Part shown: piece by piece, positions 36,535 to 45,790 of the stretch
Position numbering within the stretch: the stretch's first letter is position 1
How the letters are laid out: every line of letters starts with the position of its first letter
DNA from: Candidatus Cloacimonadota bacterium
GTDB taxonomy: Bacteria > Cloacimonadota > Cloacimonadia > Cloacimonadales > Cloacimonadaceae
Direction of reading: 5' to 3'
DNA length: 64,000 nt
NCBI GenBank assembly: GCA_030154085.1
Contig: JASKKR010000007.1
Coordinates: 1-64,000, forward strand
Program-made: the position numbers and the translations under genes
Notes under the pieces: model-generated
What the model was told of the DNA's origin: nothing
Seen by the model: only the letters and a program-made list of their open reading frames with translations
Databases searched by the model: none

Positions 36535-37866
36535 ATGAAAAGATATGCCCTACTTTTTGTATTTATATTCATGTCAATGATCGTATTTGCACAGGATATG
36601 CCTTTTACATTTCGTTCCACAACCAGATACTCAGCTTCTAGCATGATAGGGAAAGTCGAGATTGACTCAGTTAAATACCATCAGCTCCGCTTCATCCAGG
36701 AATTTAGTTATAAAAAGTTTGGTCTAGGCTTGGATCTAGATTTTTTATTTGATAAAAACTACAAGCTCAAGAAAAACGACTGGGATCACTTAGACGACAT
36801 AATTGGCAAGTTTTACTACTTCCGCTATGCCGAAATCGGAGATCCATTCTTTTTCCATATTGGCGGATTTTCAAATTACACAGTTGGGAATGGTCTCGTC
36901 ATGCTAACCTATTCCAATATGCAATATTATCCTGATCAAAGGCACAACGGATTACTTATCGGGGGGTCATTAGAAACCAGATTTAAACCTCAATTGCAAA
37001 TATTCAGCTCGGATATACAAAAAAACCAGATATTAGCCATGAATACCAAGATTCAGCCCCTACCAGATTCCACACTCAAATACATTGATCAGGGCATTTT
37101 GGGATTATCTTTGTATGTAGATCGCAATCAATATGGCAATCTTGAGTATACGTTGGGAGATTCTCTATATCAAGTTTACAAGCCTGAGGACAACGATTCC
37201 GTAGTAATTGTAGGACTAGACTATACTCAGCCTTTTTTTGAATACGATAAAGCAAAATTTGGTGTATATACAGAAATGGCACATATCTTTGATAGTGGCA
37301 CTGGGTTCATCTTGCCTGGCGTCTATGCAGATTTTAATGTGATAAAGCTCAATCTAGAATACAGGGTTCATGGTGACAAATTTACTCCGGGATTCTTTGA
37401 TCACTTCTATGAGGAAGAACGTGCTATGCTGGATACTCTTTCAATGATGGTCGTTTCAAAACAAAAGTCAGTAGACCAGCTAAAAGCATCCTATGGCTTT
37501 TATGGTAGAATCGAAGCTACTATCGCCCGTAAATTTAAAACCTTGGTAGCTTGGCAAAACATGTATGGAAATGAAATGAAGAATGGCAAATCACTATGGT
37601 TTAGTCTCAATCTTGACACTCAATATAAGCGTTTGGAAAAAATAGGCGTATCTTATAGTAAGACAGGTGTCGATAAACTCAGATTAGGCAAAGTAGCTGT
37701 TCCCCGCGCTCGGCTTTCCACAAGTATAACGATGAGCCTCAATGATAAAAGACGGTGGTTTATCATCGGTAAATACAGCGAAAAATATCCTGATAAAGAG
37801 GGTGGGATAAAATGGTGGAAAGATACCCAACGATCCTTTGGAATTGGTGTAAAATATTCATTCTAA
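36535..37866 (+). CDS. Predicted outer-membrane beta-barrel protein
   Basis: A 443-residue exported protein: signal peptide about 1-20 ending 'VFAQ', then alternating aromatic/charged strands such as 'HQLRFIQEFSYKKFGLGLDLDF' across the whole length and a C-terminal 'FGIGVKYSF' with the final phenylalanine typical of barrel insertion. I do not recognise a family. Function is unknown; a porin, receptor or structural barrel are all possible. GAGG before the ATG. Single gene, divergent from the 102-residue orphan. Confidence 0.8.
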   Translation: MKRYALLFVFIFMSMIVFAQDMPFTFRSTTRYSASSMIGKVEIDSVKYHQLRFIQEFSYKKFGLGLDLDFLFDKNYKLKKNDWDHLDDIIGKFYYFRYAEIGDPFFFHIGGFSNYTVGNGLVMLTYSNMQYYPDQRHNGLLIGGSLETRFKPQLQIFSSDIQKNQILAMNTKIQPLPDSTLKYIDQGILGLSLYVDRNQYGNLEYTLGDSLYQVYKPEDNDSVVIVGLDYTQPFFEYDKAKFGVYTEMAHIFDSGTGFILPGVYADFNVIKLNLEYRVHGDKFTPGFFDHFYEEERAMLDTLSMMVVSKQKSVDQLKASYGFYGRIEATIARKFKTLVAWQNMYGNEMKNGKSLWFSLNLDTQYKRLEKIGVSYSKTGVDKLRLGKVAVPRARLSTSITMSLNDKRRWFIIGKYSEKYPDKEGGIKWWKDTQRSFGIGVKYSF

Positions 37867-37905
37867 GCCATATTATTATCTGAGTATCTTTGAATAAATC
37901 TACAT

Positions 37906-37924
37906 AATGTAACCGAATTACATT
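37906..37924 (+). terminator. Weak AT-rich hairpin after the barrel gene
   Basis: AATGTAA (37906-37912) pairs with TTACATT (37918-37924), 5-nt loop. It lies 40 nt after the stop at 37866. There is no T run of note, so terminator function is tentative. Confidence 0.3.
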
Positions 37925-37945
37925 TACTTTGGTTGGGTTGGGGAT

Positions 37946-38020
37946 GCACTTCACAACTCTGTAACTCCTTATTTTCTCGTTTCTTGCTCACTTCTCAAAT
38001 GAGCGAGAAACGAGGAAGGC
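37946..38020. repeat. Dispersed palindromic repeat, copy B (75 bp)
   Basis: Contains a 15-bp stem (37976-37990 with 38000-38014, one G-T pair) and a 9-nt loop. Over 75 nt it aligns without gaps to copy C at 55309-55383, with 7 differences by my count; its central 39 nt also match copy A at 24925-24963. Outside the stem there is a further ACTCC/GGAGT pairing (near 37964 and 38024), so a larger folded structure is possible. Confidence 0.85.
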
Positions 38021-38219
38021 ATCTGGAGTCCTGCAAAATAGTGACTTAGAAAACTAAAAGGGTATCCTTAATTAAATATCAAAATCATTGCATATCCGAC
38101 GAAACCTAATATTAATTTAAAAAGCTAACATTCCCCTAGTATTATCCGAATATACCTATGCTCATACACCTTAGAACTATCAGATCTCGCTCCGAGCTCT
38201 TCCAAGCTATATAGATTAA

Positions 38220-38252
38220 ACAATCTGAAACTATCAACAAACATCAGATTGT
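38220..38252 (-). terminator. Probable terminator of the tatD-tamB operon
   Basis: Perfect 9-bp inverted repeat ACAATCTGA (38220-38228) / TCAGATTGT (38244-38252) with a 15-nt loop. On the minus strand it is followed by TTTAATC and it starts 24 nt after the tamB stop. The stem is AT-rich, so termination may be partial. Confidence 0.5.
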
Positions 38253-38275
38253 GGATAGAGTGTATGATTTGAATA

Positions 38276-41200
38276 TTACAACCCCCAAAACCGGAGAGAT
38301 CGTTTAAACATAATCTCGTGCGTGAGTCGTTGATCTTCTTGCGGAGCATAGTTCAGTGTATATTCGAGACGATACTGTTTGGGTAACACTAACCTAAGTG
38401 AAGCTTTGTGAGAGACAAGGATGCTCGTCTTTTGCTGAAGATCTGTAGCCTCTTGGAGTTTCAATTCATAATCCACAAACGTCCTATATCCAATGTATTT
38501 ACTCATAGTCATAGAAAGATTGTTAAGAAGGATTGATGAAGAGAACTGTGGGATATCTGAGATAAAACTCGACATGTCAGAAAATTGTGATGAATCTGAG
38601 GAATATTCACTAAAGAGATTTTGGATGAAGCCTGCGTTAATGTAGAATCCGTCCAAATGCAATGTTCGACGAACCCAATTTTCCAGTGGATAAAAGAACG
38701 GAGTCAAAAATGACGAATCGAGGTTCCCACCGATTAATCCTAGTGCTTCATCTTGTAATAAATTGTTACTTTGACCTTCGGGTAGATCGTCCATACCTTG
38801 ATTGTATCTCAGTCGCGATAAGACCTGAGTGACACTTTGATCTTCAGGATTGTCACTGGCAAGACTTATCTGTAGTCGATCAAGAATGCTCTTATCAAAT
38901 TCCGGTGTAGAATAGATGGTTAGAGTTACGGTAGTACCATCAGGAGTCCTTTTAAAGAATACACCATTTATATCCAATATCCCCTGTTTATCTATCATGC
39001 TAACAGCTATATTATCGACCTCGAATACTGTCCCAAAGAAATCAATGGTACCCCTTTCGGAATTTATATTCGCTTCTTGTACAATAAAACGATTTCCGTC
39101 ATATATCAAGTGCAGAAATCCACCAGGAGTAATATGAAGATTGGTTGGATATGTAACATAGCGAACATTTTCGCCCACACGAACCATGAGATCAAGCGTA
39201 AAAGGTAGTGGTACGGGGTCTGTTTCCGGTTTGCGCCCGTTGCCCCGTACAGACATGATGAGATTAAGCAGATTATCTGCACCTGGAGGATAAAGGATAT
39301 CCAGATTTGAGACAATGACATATGCTTCTATCTTCATGTCGTCAAAAGGACCTTGAATTGTAGCGTATCTGCTGGATTGTCCTCTAAGCGCAACATTTGT
39401 TAAGGATCTGGGAGGGGATATAACTGGTATAGTTGCTTGTATACCAGGTTCTTCAATCATTAGGCGTAAGTGTCCAAAATCAATAAATGATAAGAGCAAA
39501 TGATCGGATTGATCAGGAGTGAAAATATTGTCCATATAGAATCTTCCATTCCCCATTTGGAAGGAACCAAGCTCTATAATGAAACGATTTTCGTCAAAGG
39601 AGCCAAGGATCTCGATATTGCGCATTGGTTCAACTTGATCTTTAAGGTGCACATATCCATTACGGATATCGAGATCTCCAGAAATTATAGAAAATTGATC
39701 TTCTTGTGTACTAATAGATAGTGCAAGTGATGATTTCCCACTTGATTCTTGGATATAATCCGTGAGTGTCATCAACCAAGGAAAGAGCTCTCCAGAAATC
39801 TGCACATCCAGCACGCTATCACCTTCATAAAAAAGATTTGTGATTGCGTTATAATCAAGAGAACCAGAGGCTTTCGCTTCAAAAAGTCCCTCAGTTTTTG
39901 CATAAAGAGTATCTATCACCAGTGCTTGGACTAATTGCGCACCACGAAGTTTTACTTCATCAATATCAAAATCAGCGATAAGTATATCTTTGGCTTCTAG
40001 GTCTACTTTGAAGTCCATCTCTCTATCAGGGCTCATAACATCTCTAATAGCCAAGCCTACTGATCCTTGCAGAGTAGCTTCACCAGGAGGATCGTAGAGA
40101 ATATCTTGAATCGAAAGTTTGTCCATCGCGGCAGTAAGATCGAGGTTTACTTCTGGTAAGATACTACTCTCCCCTTTCAGGGTCAACAGCTTCCTATTTT
40201 GGACATTAACATCTCCATTGATAATAATATCCTCCAGATTACCATCCAATGCGAGATTAAGATTGATGGGAATAATGCTCAAGAGATCAAGTTGATTGAA
40301 ATTTAAGCGTGCAGATAACTGACCAGAATTTTGCCGATTATAACTAGCAAATAGATTGAGCTTTTGAAATTCTGGAATCAATAGTTCAACATCAGGATAG
40401 TATTGAATTAGGCGTGCAGTATCAAGATTGTATACAGCAAGATCAAAATCCAGATCACGGTAGTCCTCAAGATTTAGTCGCCCAGAAAAGCTTAGAAAAT
40501 CTTCAGCTTTGAAGCTATAGATCTTGAGCATGTTATCCTGAATCTCCATGGCAAGATCTATATCTAAGCTCTCACCAAACAGAGTGCCTCCACGAGTGTT
40601 TAATGCAGCGCTAATAGCCATATCCTTGATATCTAGGGAGCCGACAAGGTCAATTTCAGAATGGTAATCATATTCACCCTCAAGATTGGTATCCAAAAGA
40701 CTCCGGAGCCAGATTTTGTCCTGCAGCATGATAGCGTGTAAGTTACCTGACACATTGGGTCGGAGAGTATTGATGGTATCTTGCGAATAAAGTTCATAGA
40801 TATCCAAATCATTGAATTTCGCATCTAGAGATATATGGCGATCCAAAAAATCACCAACAGCAGAGATTGCAAAACCGTTTTCAGCACTCAGATTCGCATC
40901 AAAGAGCAGTGATTCATCAGTTGGACACATTGTAGCGTAGCCATTTACGCTTTTAAGATTGAGATCACCCATACTAAAATTAACATCATAAATATTTGCC
41001 TCAAGAAGAGGATAGGGACTCAATATCAACCCTTTTACATCAATATTGCCTCGAGCGATAAATGGCTGATTTTCAAGTAATACTGGAGTAGTGAATAACT
41101 CAGCATCAAATGACAAGTTCTTAGTATCAAAGCTACCTGCCAAGTTCAGATTCTGGTTTTCCCATCTGCTAGTTAGCATAGATAGAGTGGCAAGATTATC

Positions 41201-42343
41201 ACTAAATTGAGCATTCAACTCGATATCTTCAAAAGCCCAATCCTGATATGCAAATCTTGAAGAATTCGCTTTTAAAGATGCTATAGGATCTACGAAGCTC
41301 CCATTTGCCAAGATATTAGCTTTCACCAGTCCGGACATCTGGGGCAATATATCTTGCATATTTACTTCTATATTTGCAGTTGATCCATCGATTGTCATAC
41401 CATGCATTAGGTTTTTAATCCTAAGTTCTGCATTTAGATAGCTTTGTGCTATATTTGCATCTGGTATATTAAGCAATAAATAATCACCGTCAGTTTCAAC
41501 ATTGATGCGAGGAATGGAGACTGGATATTTATTGATCGCAAAGGCAGATGTATTCCTGAGGCGTACATTTGCCGAATAAATGGCAGCTGTAGAATCGGCA
41601 GGTTCTTGGTATGATGCGCTAGCAGTTATTTCGCTGCGCAAGTCTTGAATATCTGGATGGGTTAAGTATAGAGGCTCAAAATTCTGTATGGACGCTTTCG
41701 CATAATCTATCCTGCCCTTATCGAGCGAAGCTTCAAAAACCACCTTTCCGCCCAATGAGCTGGTAGCGTTGAAGCTAATCTTGCTAATTGAATCAACGTT
41801 ATTTGCCCTCAACTCAATATTTTTAAGATTTTCTTCAATGATGAGGTCCCCATCATGAATCATCTTGATAGGCAAGCTAATATCCACACTCACCTCACCA
41901 TTTTCCAGGCTTATTCTGTCAAAATAACCACTGATATCCGGAATAGAGAAAGATGACTTTGGCTTATACTCTTTTTCTTTAGGAACAGCGTGATATCTAA
42001 CCGACGCTATTGGACGAAGGATCTCAATATTGGAGACGACACCTTCCAGTTTGAAACCAGAGAATATGAATTTGTAAATATTGTATCTGATGCGGATACT
42101 CTCTGCTGAAAGTGAGATCAGGCTATCAGGCATGGCAAATTGGACGTCTTGTGCAAAAATTTGTCTATCACTGATATTAAGGTCACCAAAGCTAAGTTCA
42201 ATATGGGCTGCATTGCTAATAGTATCTGTAATTAATTTCCGCAGCCAATCTCTTCCGCCCAAAGAATACCATATAATAAAGAAAAGTGCATTGATCACCA
42301 ATAGTAAGATGATAAGGCTTAAGAATTTTCTTGGGCGGCGCAC
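38276..42343 (-). CDS. tamB: TamB-like translocation/lipid-transport protein (DUF490 C-terminus)
   Basis: A 1355-residue AsmA-like protein spanning the periplasm. N-terminal signal anchor about 8-30 ('FLSLIILLLVINALFFIIWYS'), then a very long run of beta-strand repeats typical of a beta-taco. The C-terminal DUF490/TamB domain (about 1000-1355) has 'GTIDFFGTVFEVDNIAVSM', 'PDGTTVTLTIYSTPEFDKS' and 'QVLSRLRYNQG'. TamB proteins work with TamA in outer-membrane protein assembly and are proposed bridges for phospholipid transport. It starts 9 nt after lolD, last in the long tatD operon. No TamA directly adjacent; a BamA/TamA-type barrel lies at 32318-34105. Confidence 0.9.
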   Translation of the reverse strand: MRRPRKFLSLIILLLVINALFFIIWYSLGGRDWLRKLITDTISNAAHIELSFGDLNISDRQIFAQDVQFAMPDSLISLSAESIRIRYNIYKFIFSGFKLEGVVSNIEILRPIASVRYHAVPKEKEYKPKSSFSIPDISGYFDRISLENGEVSVDISLPIKMIHDGDLIIEENLKNIELRANNVDSISKISFNATSSLGGKVVFEASLDKGRIDYAKASIQNFEPLYLTHPDIQDLRSEITASASYQEPADSTAAIYSANVRLRNTSAFAINKYPVSIPRINVETDGDYLLLNIPDANIAQSYLNAELRIKNLMHGMTIDGSTANIEVNMQDILPQMSGLVKANILANGSFVDPIASLKANSSRFAYQDWAFEDIELNAQFSDNLATLSMLTSRWENQNLNLAGSFDTKNLSFDAELFTTPVLLENQPFIARGNIDVKGLILSPYPLLEANIYDVNFSMGDLNLKSVNGYATMCPTDESLLFDANLSAENGFAISAVGDFLDRHISLDAKFNDLDIYELYSQDTINTLRPNVSGNLHAIMLQDKIWLRSLLDTNLEGEYDYHSEIDLVGSLDIKDMAISAALNTRGGTLFGESLDIDLAMEIQDNMLKIYSFKAEDFLSFSGRLNLEDYRDLDFDLAVYNLDTARLIQYYPDVELLIPEFQKLNLFASYNRQNSGQLSARLNFNQLDLLSIIPINLNLALDGNLEDIIINGDVNVQNRKLLTLKGESSILPEVNLDLTAAMDKLSIQDILYDPPGEATLQGSVGLAIRDVMSPDREMDFKVDLEAKDILIADFDIDEVKLRGAQLVQALVIDTLYAKTEGLFEAKASGSLDYNAITNLFYEGDSVLDVQISGELFPWLMTLTDYIQESSGKSSLALSISTQEDQFSIISGDLDIRNGYVHLKDQVEPMRNIEILGSFDENRFIIELGSFQMGNGRFYMDNIFTPDQSDHLLLSFIDFGHLRLMIEEPGIQATIPVISPPRSLTNVALRGQSSRYATIQGPFDDMKIEAYVIVSNLDILYPPGADNLLNLIMSVRGNGRKPETDPVPLPFTLDLMVRVGENVRYVTYPTNLHITPGGFLHLIYDGNRFIVQEANINSERGTIDFFGTVFEVDNIAVSMIDKQGILDINGVFFKRTPDGTTVTLTIYSTPEFDKSILDRLQISLASDNPEDQSVTQVLSRLRYNQGMDDLPEGQSNNLLQDEALGLIGGNLDSSFLTPFFYPLENWVRRTLHLDGFYINAGFIQNLFSEYSSDSSQFSDMSSFISDIPQFSSSILLNNLSMTMSKYIGYRTFVDYELKLQEATDLQQKTSILVSHKASLRLVLPKQYRLEYTLNYAPQEDQRLTHEIMFKRSLRFWGL

Positions 42344-42352
42344 TACATACTC

Positions 42353-43021
42353 CTAATTGCGGATCAAGGCTCCATCTACCAAATCATAAACCAAATCAGC
42401 TTTGCTGGCTGCTTCCGCATCATGCGTAACGATAACAAAAGCTTGATTTAATTCCTGGTTTAGGGATTTCATCATGTTCCAAACTTCAGAGCTATATATG
42501 GGATCCAAGTTCCCAGTCGGTTCATCAGCGAGCACCAATTTGGGTTTATTTACTAAGGCTCGCGCAAGGCTTACTCGTTGCTGTTCGCCTCCAGATAGTT
42601 GATTGGGGAAGCGGTTTAACCTTTCTGCCAAACCCAGATGGACAAGTAGCTCTTTCGCACGAGCTCGGGCTTCAATCTCGCTTTCTCCAGCGATAAGGAG
42701 AGGAAGAGCTACATTCTCCGTTGCATTTAGATCTTCTATTAGGTAATGAAACTGGAATACAAAACCAAGCTCTTGATTACGAATCTTGGGGGCGTCACTA
42801 CTATGGGAATTTACCAACTTATCACCGATCCAAAGCTCTCCTTCGTCCGGAGAATCAAGGAGTCCCATAATGTGAAGCATAGTACTCTTCCCGCTGCCGG
42901 ATTTCCCCGTGATACAAATAAAATCTCCAGGGGCTACTTCCAAGGAAGCGTCCGTGAGCACTGTGATCGTTTGATCGCTGTCTATATAACTTTTTTTAAG
43001 ATGCTTTGCACATAATACCAT
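42353..43021 (-). CDS. lolD: LolD-type ABC transporter ATPase
   Basis: A 222-residue ATPase of the lipoprotein-release/MacB group. Walker A GKSGSGKST (39-47), Q-loop 'FVFQFHYLIEDL', ABC signature LSGGEQQRV, Walker B 'LVLADEP', H-loop 'IVTHD'. The 'QLSGGEQQRVSLARAL' and 'GNLDP' details fit LolD. It probably powers the adjacent LolC/E-like permease, extracting lipoproteins from the inner membrane toward the outer membrane. LolA/LolB are not seen in the window. It lies 10 nt after the permease gene. Confidence 0.92.
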   Translation of the reverse strand: MVLCAKHLKKSYIDSDQTITVLTDASLEVAPGDFICITGKSGSGKSTMLHIMGLLDSPDEGELWIGDKLVNSHSSDAPKIRNQELGFVFQFHYLIEDLNATENVALPLLIAGESEIEARARAKELLVHLGLAERLNRFPNQLSGGEQQRVSLARALVNKPKLVLADEPTGNLDPIYSSEVWNMMKSLNQELNQAFVIVTHDAEAASKADLVYDLVDGALIRN

Positions 43022-43031
43022 TGTATGTCCT

Positions 43032-44246
43032 TCAGTTTCGTTGTCGTATGATATCTATAATCTGCATGTTTTCTATCTGTTTAAGAGGGATGTTGATGCA
43101 AGCAAAGATCAAGAGATTTGACACAGCAAAGACCACTGCAAGATTTACCCAAGTGATGTCAGCCGTTAACGTATCTATGAAATATACTTCTCCCTTAAGA
43201 CGGTAAAAGCTCTGTATTTCAACGAACCATGATAATAAGAGCCCTAAAATCTGTCCACCGATAACTGCCAATAATGCGACTAGACCTACATGCCAGGAAA
43301 AGATCCTCTTGATCGAATGACCTCCTGCGCCTAAGGTCTTCAGCACTGCGATCTCTCTGGTCTTGTCTATGATAATAGTACTCATAGCTGAGATCACATT
43401 TATTCCTGCAATAAGAACCAAAAAACTGAAGACGATGAAGATTAACCATTTTTCCATGGTGACGAGTCGCAATAGACTCTGAGCATAAAGATCCCACGGT
43501 ATAGCAATATATTCACTGCCCAGAAGATATATATATTCTCTGCTATATTGACTAGCTTTGTCGGGATCAGAAAGCCTGAGCTCAACTTTGCTGTAACCAT
43601 CAGAAATCATCAACAAACTTTTTGCATCTGAAATGGTCGAAATGACTAAACTGTTATCACTCTCATAATATCCAGAACGATAGATTGCGGCGATCGTAAA
43701 AGTACTTTGATTGTTCTGTATTCCCAGGGGAGTAATTCGATCCAACCTTGGATAACTGAGTATAAGCTCATCTCCGATCTTTAGACCTAGCTCTTCTGCC
43801 AGATAGTGCCCCACAATCAATTCCTTAGGCTGTAAATCATAAGAACCTTTACTGATATAGCGAGCATAGGGAAAATCTTCAGAAAAGTCGTATGCACGTA
43901 AGTTGACAGCACGGACCTTATCCTGAGTCTGTACCATCAACGATGATTCGATACTACCAGTTAGGGATAGGATCTCACTTTTCTGTGCCAATTTGTTTTT
44001 AATTCTGATAAGCTCAGCTTGAGAAATCAACTCTCCATATGCAGACTGTATACTTACATGAGGAAAACTATCAAGCAGTAAACTCTTGAGATTAGTTTCA
44101 TAGCCTTGGAAAAGATTTAATCCAGCTGAGAGAATACCTACAGAAAGAATGATCCCTATGACCATAAAAACAAAACTAAAGCGAAAAAGATTCCGCTTTG
44201 GGTGTTTTATATATCGTTTTAAGAAAAAAGTTTCGAGCCTATCCAT
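43032..44246 (-). CDS. LolC/LolE-type permease (FtsX family)
   Basis: A 404-residue inner-membrane protein: first helix about 22-46, a large periplasmic domain (about 50-265), then helices about 270-295, 315-345 and 365-385. 'INVISAMSTIIIDKTREIAVLKTLGAGGHSIKRIF' is the family signature for LolC/E. A single permease here implies a homodimer (LolF-like) rather than LolC+LolE. It overlaps the GT2 gene by 8 nt and pairs with lolD. Confidence 0.92.
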   Translation of the reverse strand: MDRLETFFLKRYIKHPKRNLFRFSFVFMVIGIILSVGILSAGLNLFQGYETNLKSLLLDSFPHVSIQSAYGELISQAELIRIKNKLAQKSEILSLTGSIESSLMVQTQDKVRAVNLRAYDFSEDFPYARYISKGSYDLQPKELIVGHYLAEELGLKIGDELILSYPRLDRITPLGIQNNQSTFTIAAIYRSGYYESDNSLVISTISDAKSLLMISDGYSKVELRLSDPDKASQYSREYIYLLGSEYIAIPWDLYAQSLLRLVTMEKWLIFIVFSFLVLIAGINVISAMSTIIIDKTREIAVLKTLGAGGHSIKRIFSWHVGLVALLAVIGGQILGLLLSWFVEIQSFYRLKGEVYFIDTLTADITWVNLAVVFAVSNLLIFACINIPLKQIENMQIIDIIRQRN

Positions 44247-45189
44247 CCTGATGCCTTGGATCGATATTTATCGTTTCCTTGATTGACAGCGGCAGTTTTG
44301 ATGAGCGATTGACTCGATTGATGATAAGCTCCGAAATTAAGCCGAGAGAGATGAACTGTAGTCCCCCCAAAATCAAAAGAATACCTAATGATAGTAGAGG
44401 GCGATTGGACAGTGGCATGCTATAGAAAATTTTTAAGATCGCAAGATATAAAGTTATGAACGATCCTAACACAACCGAAAGCAACCCAATACGGCCAAAG
44501 AGGTAAAGAGGGCTTTTGACATACTGAGTCACCATCTTTACAGTCAGTAAATCAAAGAATCCACGCAAATAGCGTTCAAATCCATATTTACTTGATCCAT
44601 ACTTACGGGCTCGGTGTGCAACAGGAATCTCACCAACCTTGAAACCCAAAGAATGAGCTAAGGCTGGGATATAACGATGCATCTCTCCATATAGATTAAG
44701 TTCTTTGACTAATTCTCTTCGATAAGCTTTGAAACCGCAATTGTAATCCTTAAGCTTTAAACGAAACGCTGCGGCCGTTACGACGTTGAAAAATCTTGAT
44801 GGTACCGTTTTGTACCAGGGATCATGTCTTTTACGTTTCCATCCTGAGACGAGATCATAGCCTTCTTCTATCTTTTTAAGGAATGCTGGAATCTCAATAG
44901 GATTGTCTTGTAGATCAGCATCCATGGTGAAGACAATCTCTCCCCTGGACACTTCAAATCCTTTTTGTAATGCTGCTGCTTTTCCGAAATTGCGCCTAAA
45001 GCGAATAACTTTCACTTGGGAATCTTTCTCGCAGATGCTCTTCATTTTGGCAAAGCTGCTATCTGTCGAACCATCATCTATAAAAATGATCTCATAGCTA
45101 TGCTGTCCAAGATGTTGGAGAATCTCATGGTAGAGCTCAATCAAAGAATCTTCTTCATTGAACACAGGTATTACAAAGGATAAAAGCAT
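44239..45189 (-). CDS. Family 2 glycosyltransferase, DPM1/GtrB-like with two C-terminal helices
   Basis: A 316-residue inner-membrane enzyme. GT-A fold with 'SFVIPVFNEEDSLIELY' (4-20), 'FIDDGSTDSS' (36-45), the metal-binding DAD (90-92, 'MDADLQDNP') and 'NCGFKAYRRELV'. Two hydrophobic segments at about 230-255 and 265-290 anchor it. Members typically make polyprenyl-phosphate sugars (for example undecaprenyl-phosphate-glucose or -mannose) for surface glycans or protein glycosylation. The neighbouring dolichol-kinase-like gene makes this attractive: it could supply the lipid phosphate acceptor. It lies 7 nt after that gene. Confidence 0.9.
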   Translation of the reverse strand: MLLSFVIPVFNEEDSLIELYHEILQHLGQHSYEIIFIDDGSTDSSFAKMKSICEKDSQVKVIRFRRNFGKAAALQKGFEVSRGEIVFTMDADLQDNPIEIPAFLKKIEEGYDLVSGWKRKRHDPWYKTVPSRFFNVVTAAAFRLKLKDYNCGFKAYRRELVKELNLYGEMHRYIPALAHSLGFKVGEIPVAHRARKYGSSKYGFERYLRGFFDLLTVKMVTQYVKSPLYLFGRIGLLSVVLGSFITLYLAILKIFYSMPLSNRPLLSLGILLILGGLQFISLGLISELIINRVNRSSKLPLSIKETINIDPRHQDG

Positions 45190-45196
45190 GATTACC

Positions 45197-45784
45197 TCAG
45201 ATTAATATGCTTACGATTGTCATAACCAATCCAGAAAAGAGCGGAATCTTGATATTATCATCTAAAGGAATGGTACATAATTCTGCTAATGTAGCCGATA
45301 AAGCGCCTGCTACTATTAACCTGGGATCTCCAAGCCACAACATTCCAAAGATCAGACAACTAACAAAACAAGCAAGACTCCCCTCAAAACTTTTTTTACT
45401 ATTCAAGAATTTACGGTGCCCAAAATTGACCCCCACTAAAGCAGCAAAAGTATCCCCTATACTAAGAAACGCAATGGACGCAGCCGCAATCCGAGGCTCA
45501 AAAAAAGCAACACAGAATAGACTGGCAAAAATCAGATACGTTGCACCAGTAAAGTCCTTTAGCTCATGACGTCGAAGAATCAAGCCAAAAATTCGGTGAA
45601 AAGTCTTGTGAAAACTCCTTTGCCAAAAACGATTGAACTCTATGACCATGCTGATTATAAGAGATACAAGTAATATGGAAAATCCCAACCTTCGATTGTA
45701 GTCCAAAAGATATCGATAGCTCAATGGAATCACCAAAGAACAAAGATGTATGGTTTTTCTGAGAGTCTCGCTGAGATTTCTCAT
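45197..45784 (-). CDS. Dolichol/phytol kinase-like (CTP-dependent) membrane protein
   Basis: A 195-residue multi-helix membrane protein of the SEC59/VTE5/CdsA-related group. The core 'FLSIGDTFAALVGVNFGHRKF' with 'KSFEGSLACF' and 'AELCTIPLDDNIKIPL' matches the CTP-binding signature of polyprenol (dolichol/phytol) kinases. It would phosphorylate a polyprenol or related lipid alcohol; in bacteria the exact substrate is often unknown. It lies between the DHH-family gene (6 nt) and the GT2 gene (7 nt), consistent with undecaprenyl-phosphate-linked glycan assembly. Confidence 0.83.
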   Translation of the reverse strand: MRNLSETLRKTIHLCSLVIPLSYRYLLDYNRRLGFSILLVSLIISMVIEFNRFWQRSFHKTFHRIFGLILRRHELKDFTGATYLIFASLFCVAFFEPRIAAASIAFLSIGDTFAALVGVNFGHRKFLNSKKSFEGSLACFVSCLIFGMLWLGDPRLIVAGALSATLAELCTIPLDDNIKIPLFSGLVMTIVSILI

Positions 45785-45790
45785 GGAAAG

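Larger units (their letters stand above)
37867..38275. other. Intergenic stretch between convergent barrel gene and tamB
   Basis: 409 bases. It contains a small AT-rich hairpin (37906-37924), repeat copy B (37946-38020), and an inverted repeat near 38220 that looks like the tamB operon terminator. I see no gene; a frame on the minus strand that continues past the tamB end is discussed under rejected. Confidence 0.6.

Noticed and set aside
38125-38349. Minus-strand frame that runs from inside the tamB end into the intergenic region
   Set aside because: It overlaps the real tamB frame and the predicted terminator, has no ribosome binding site and resembles nothing I know.
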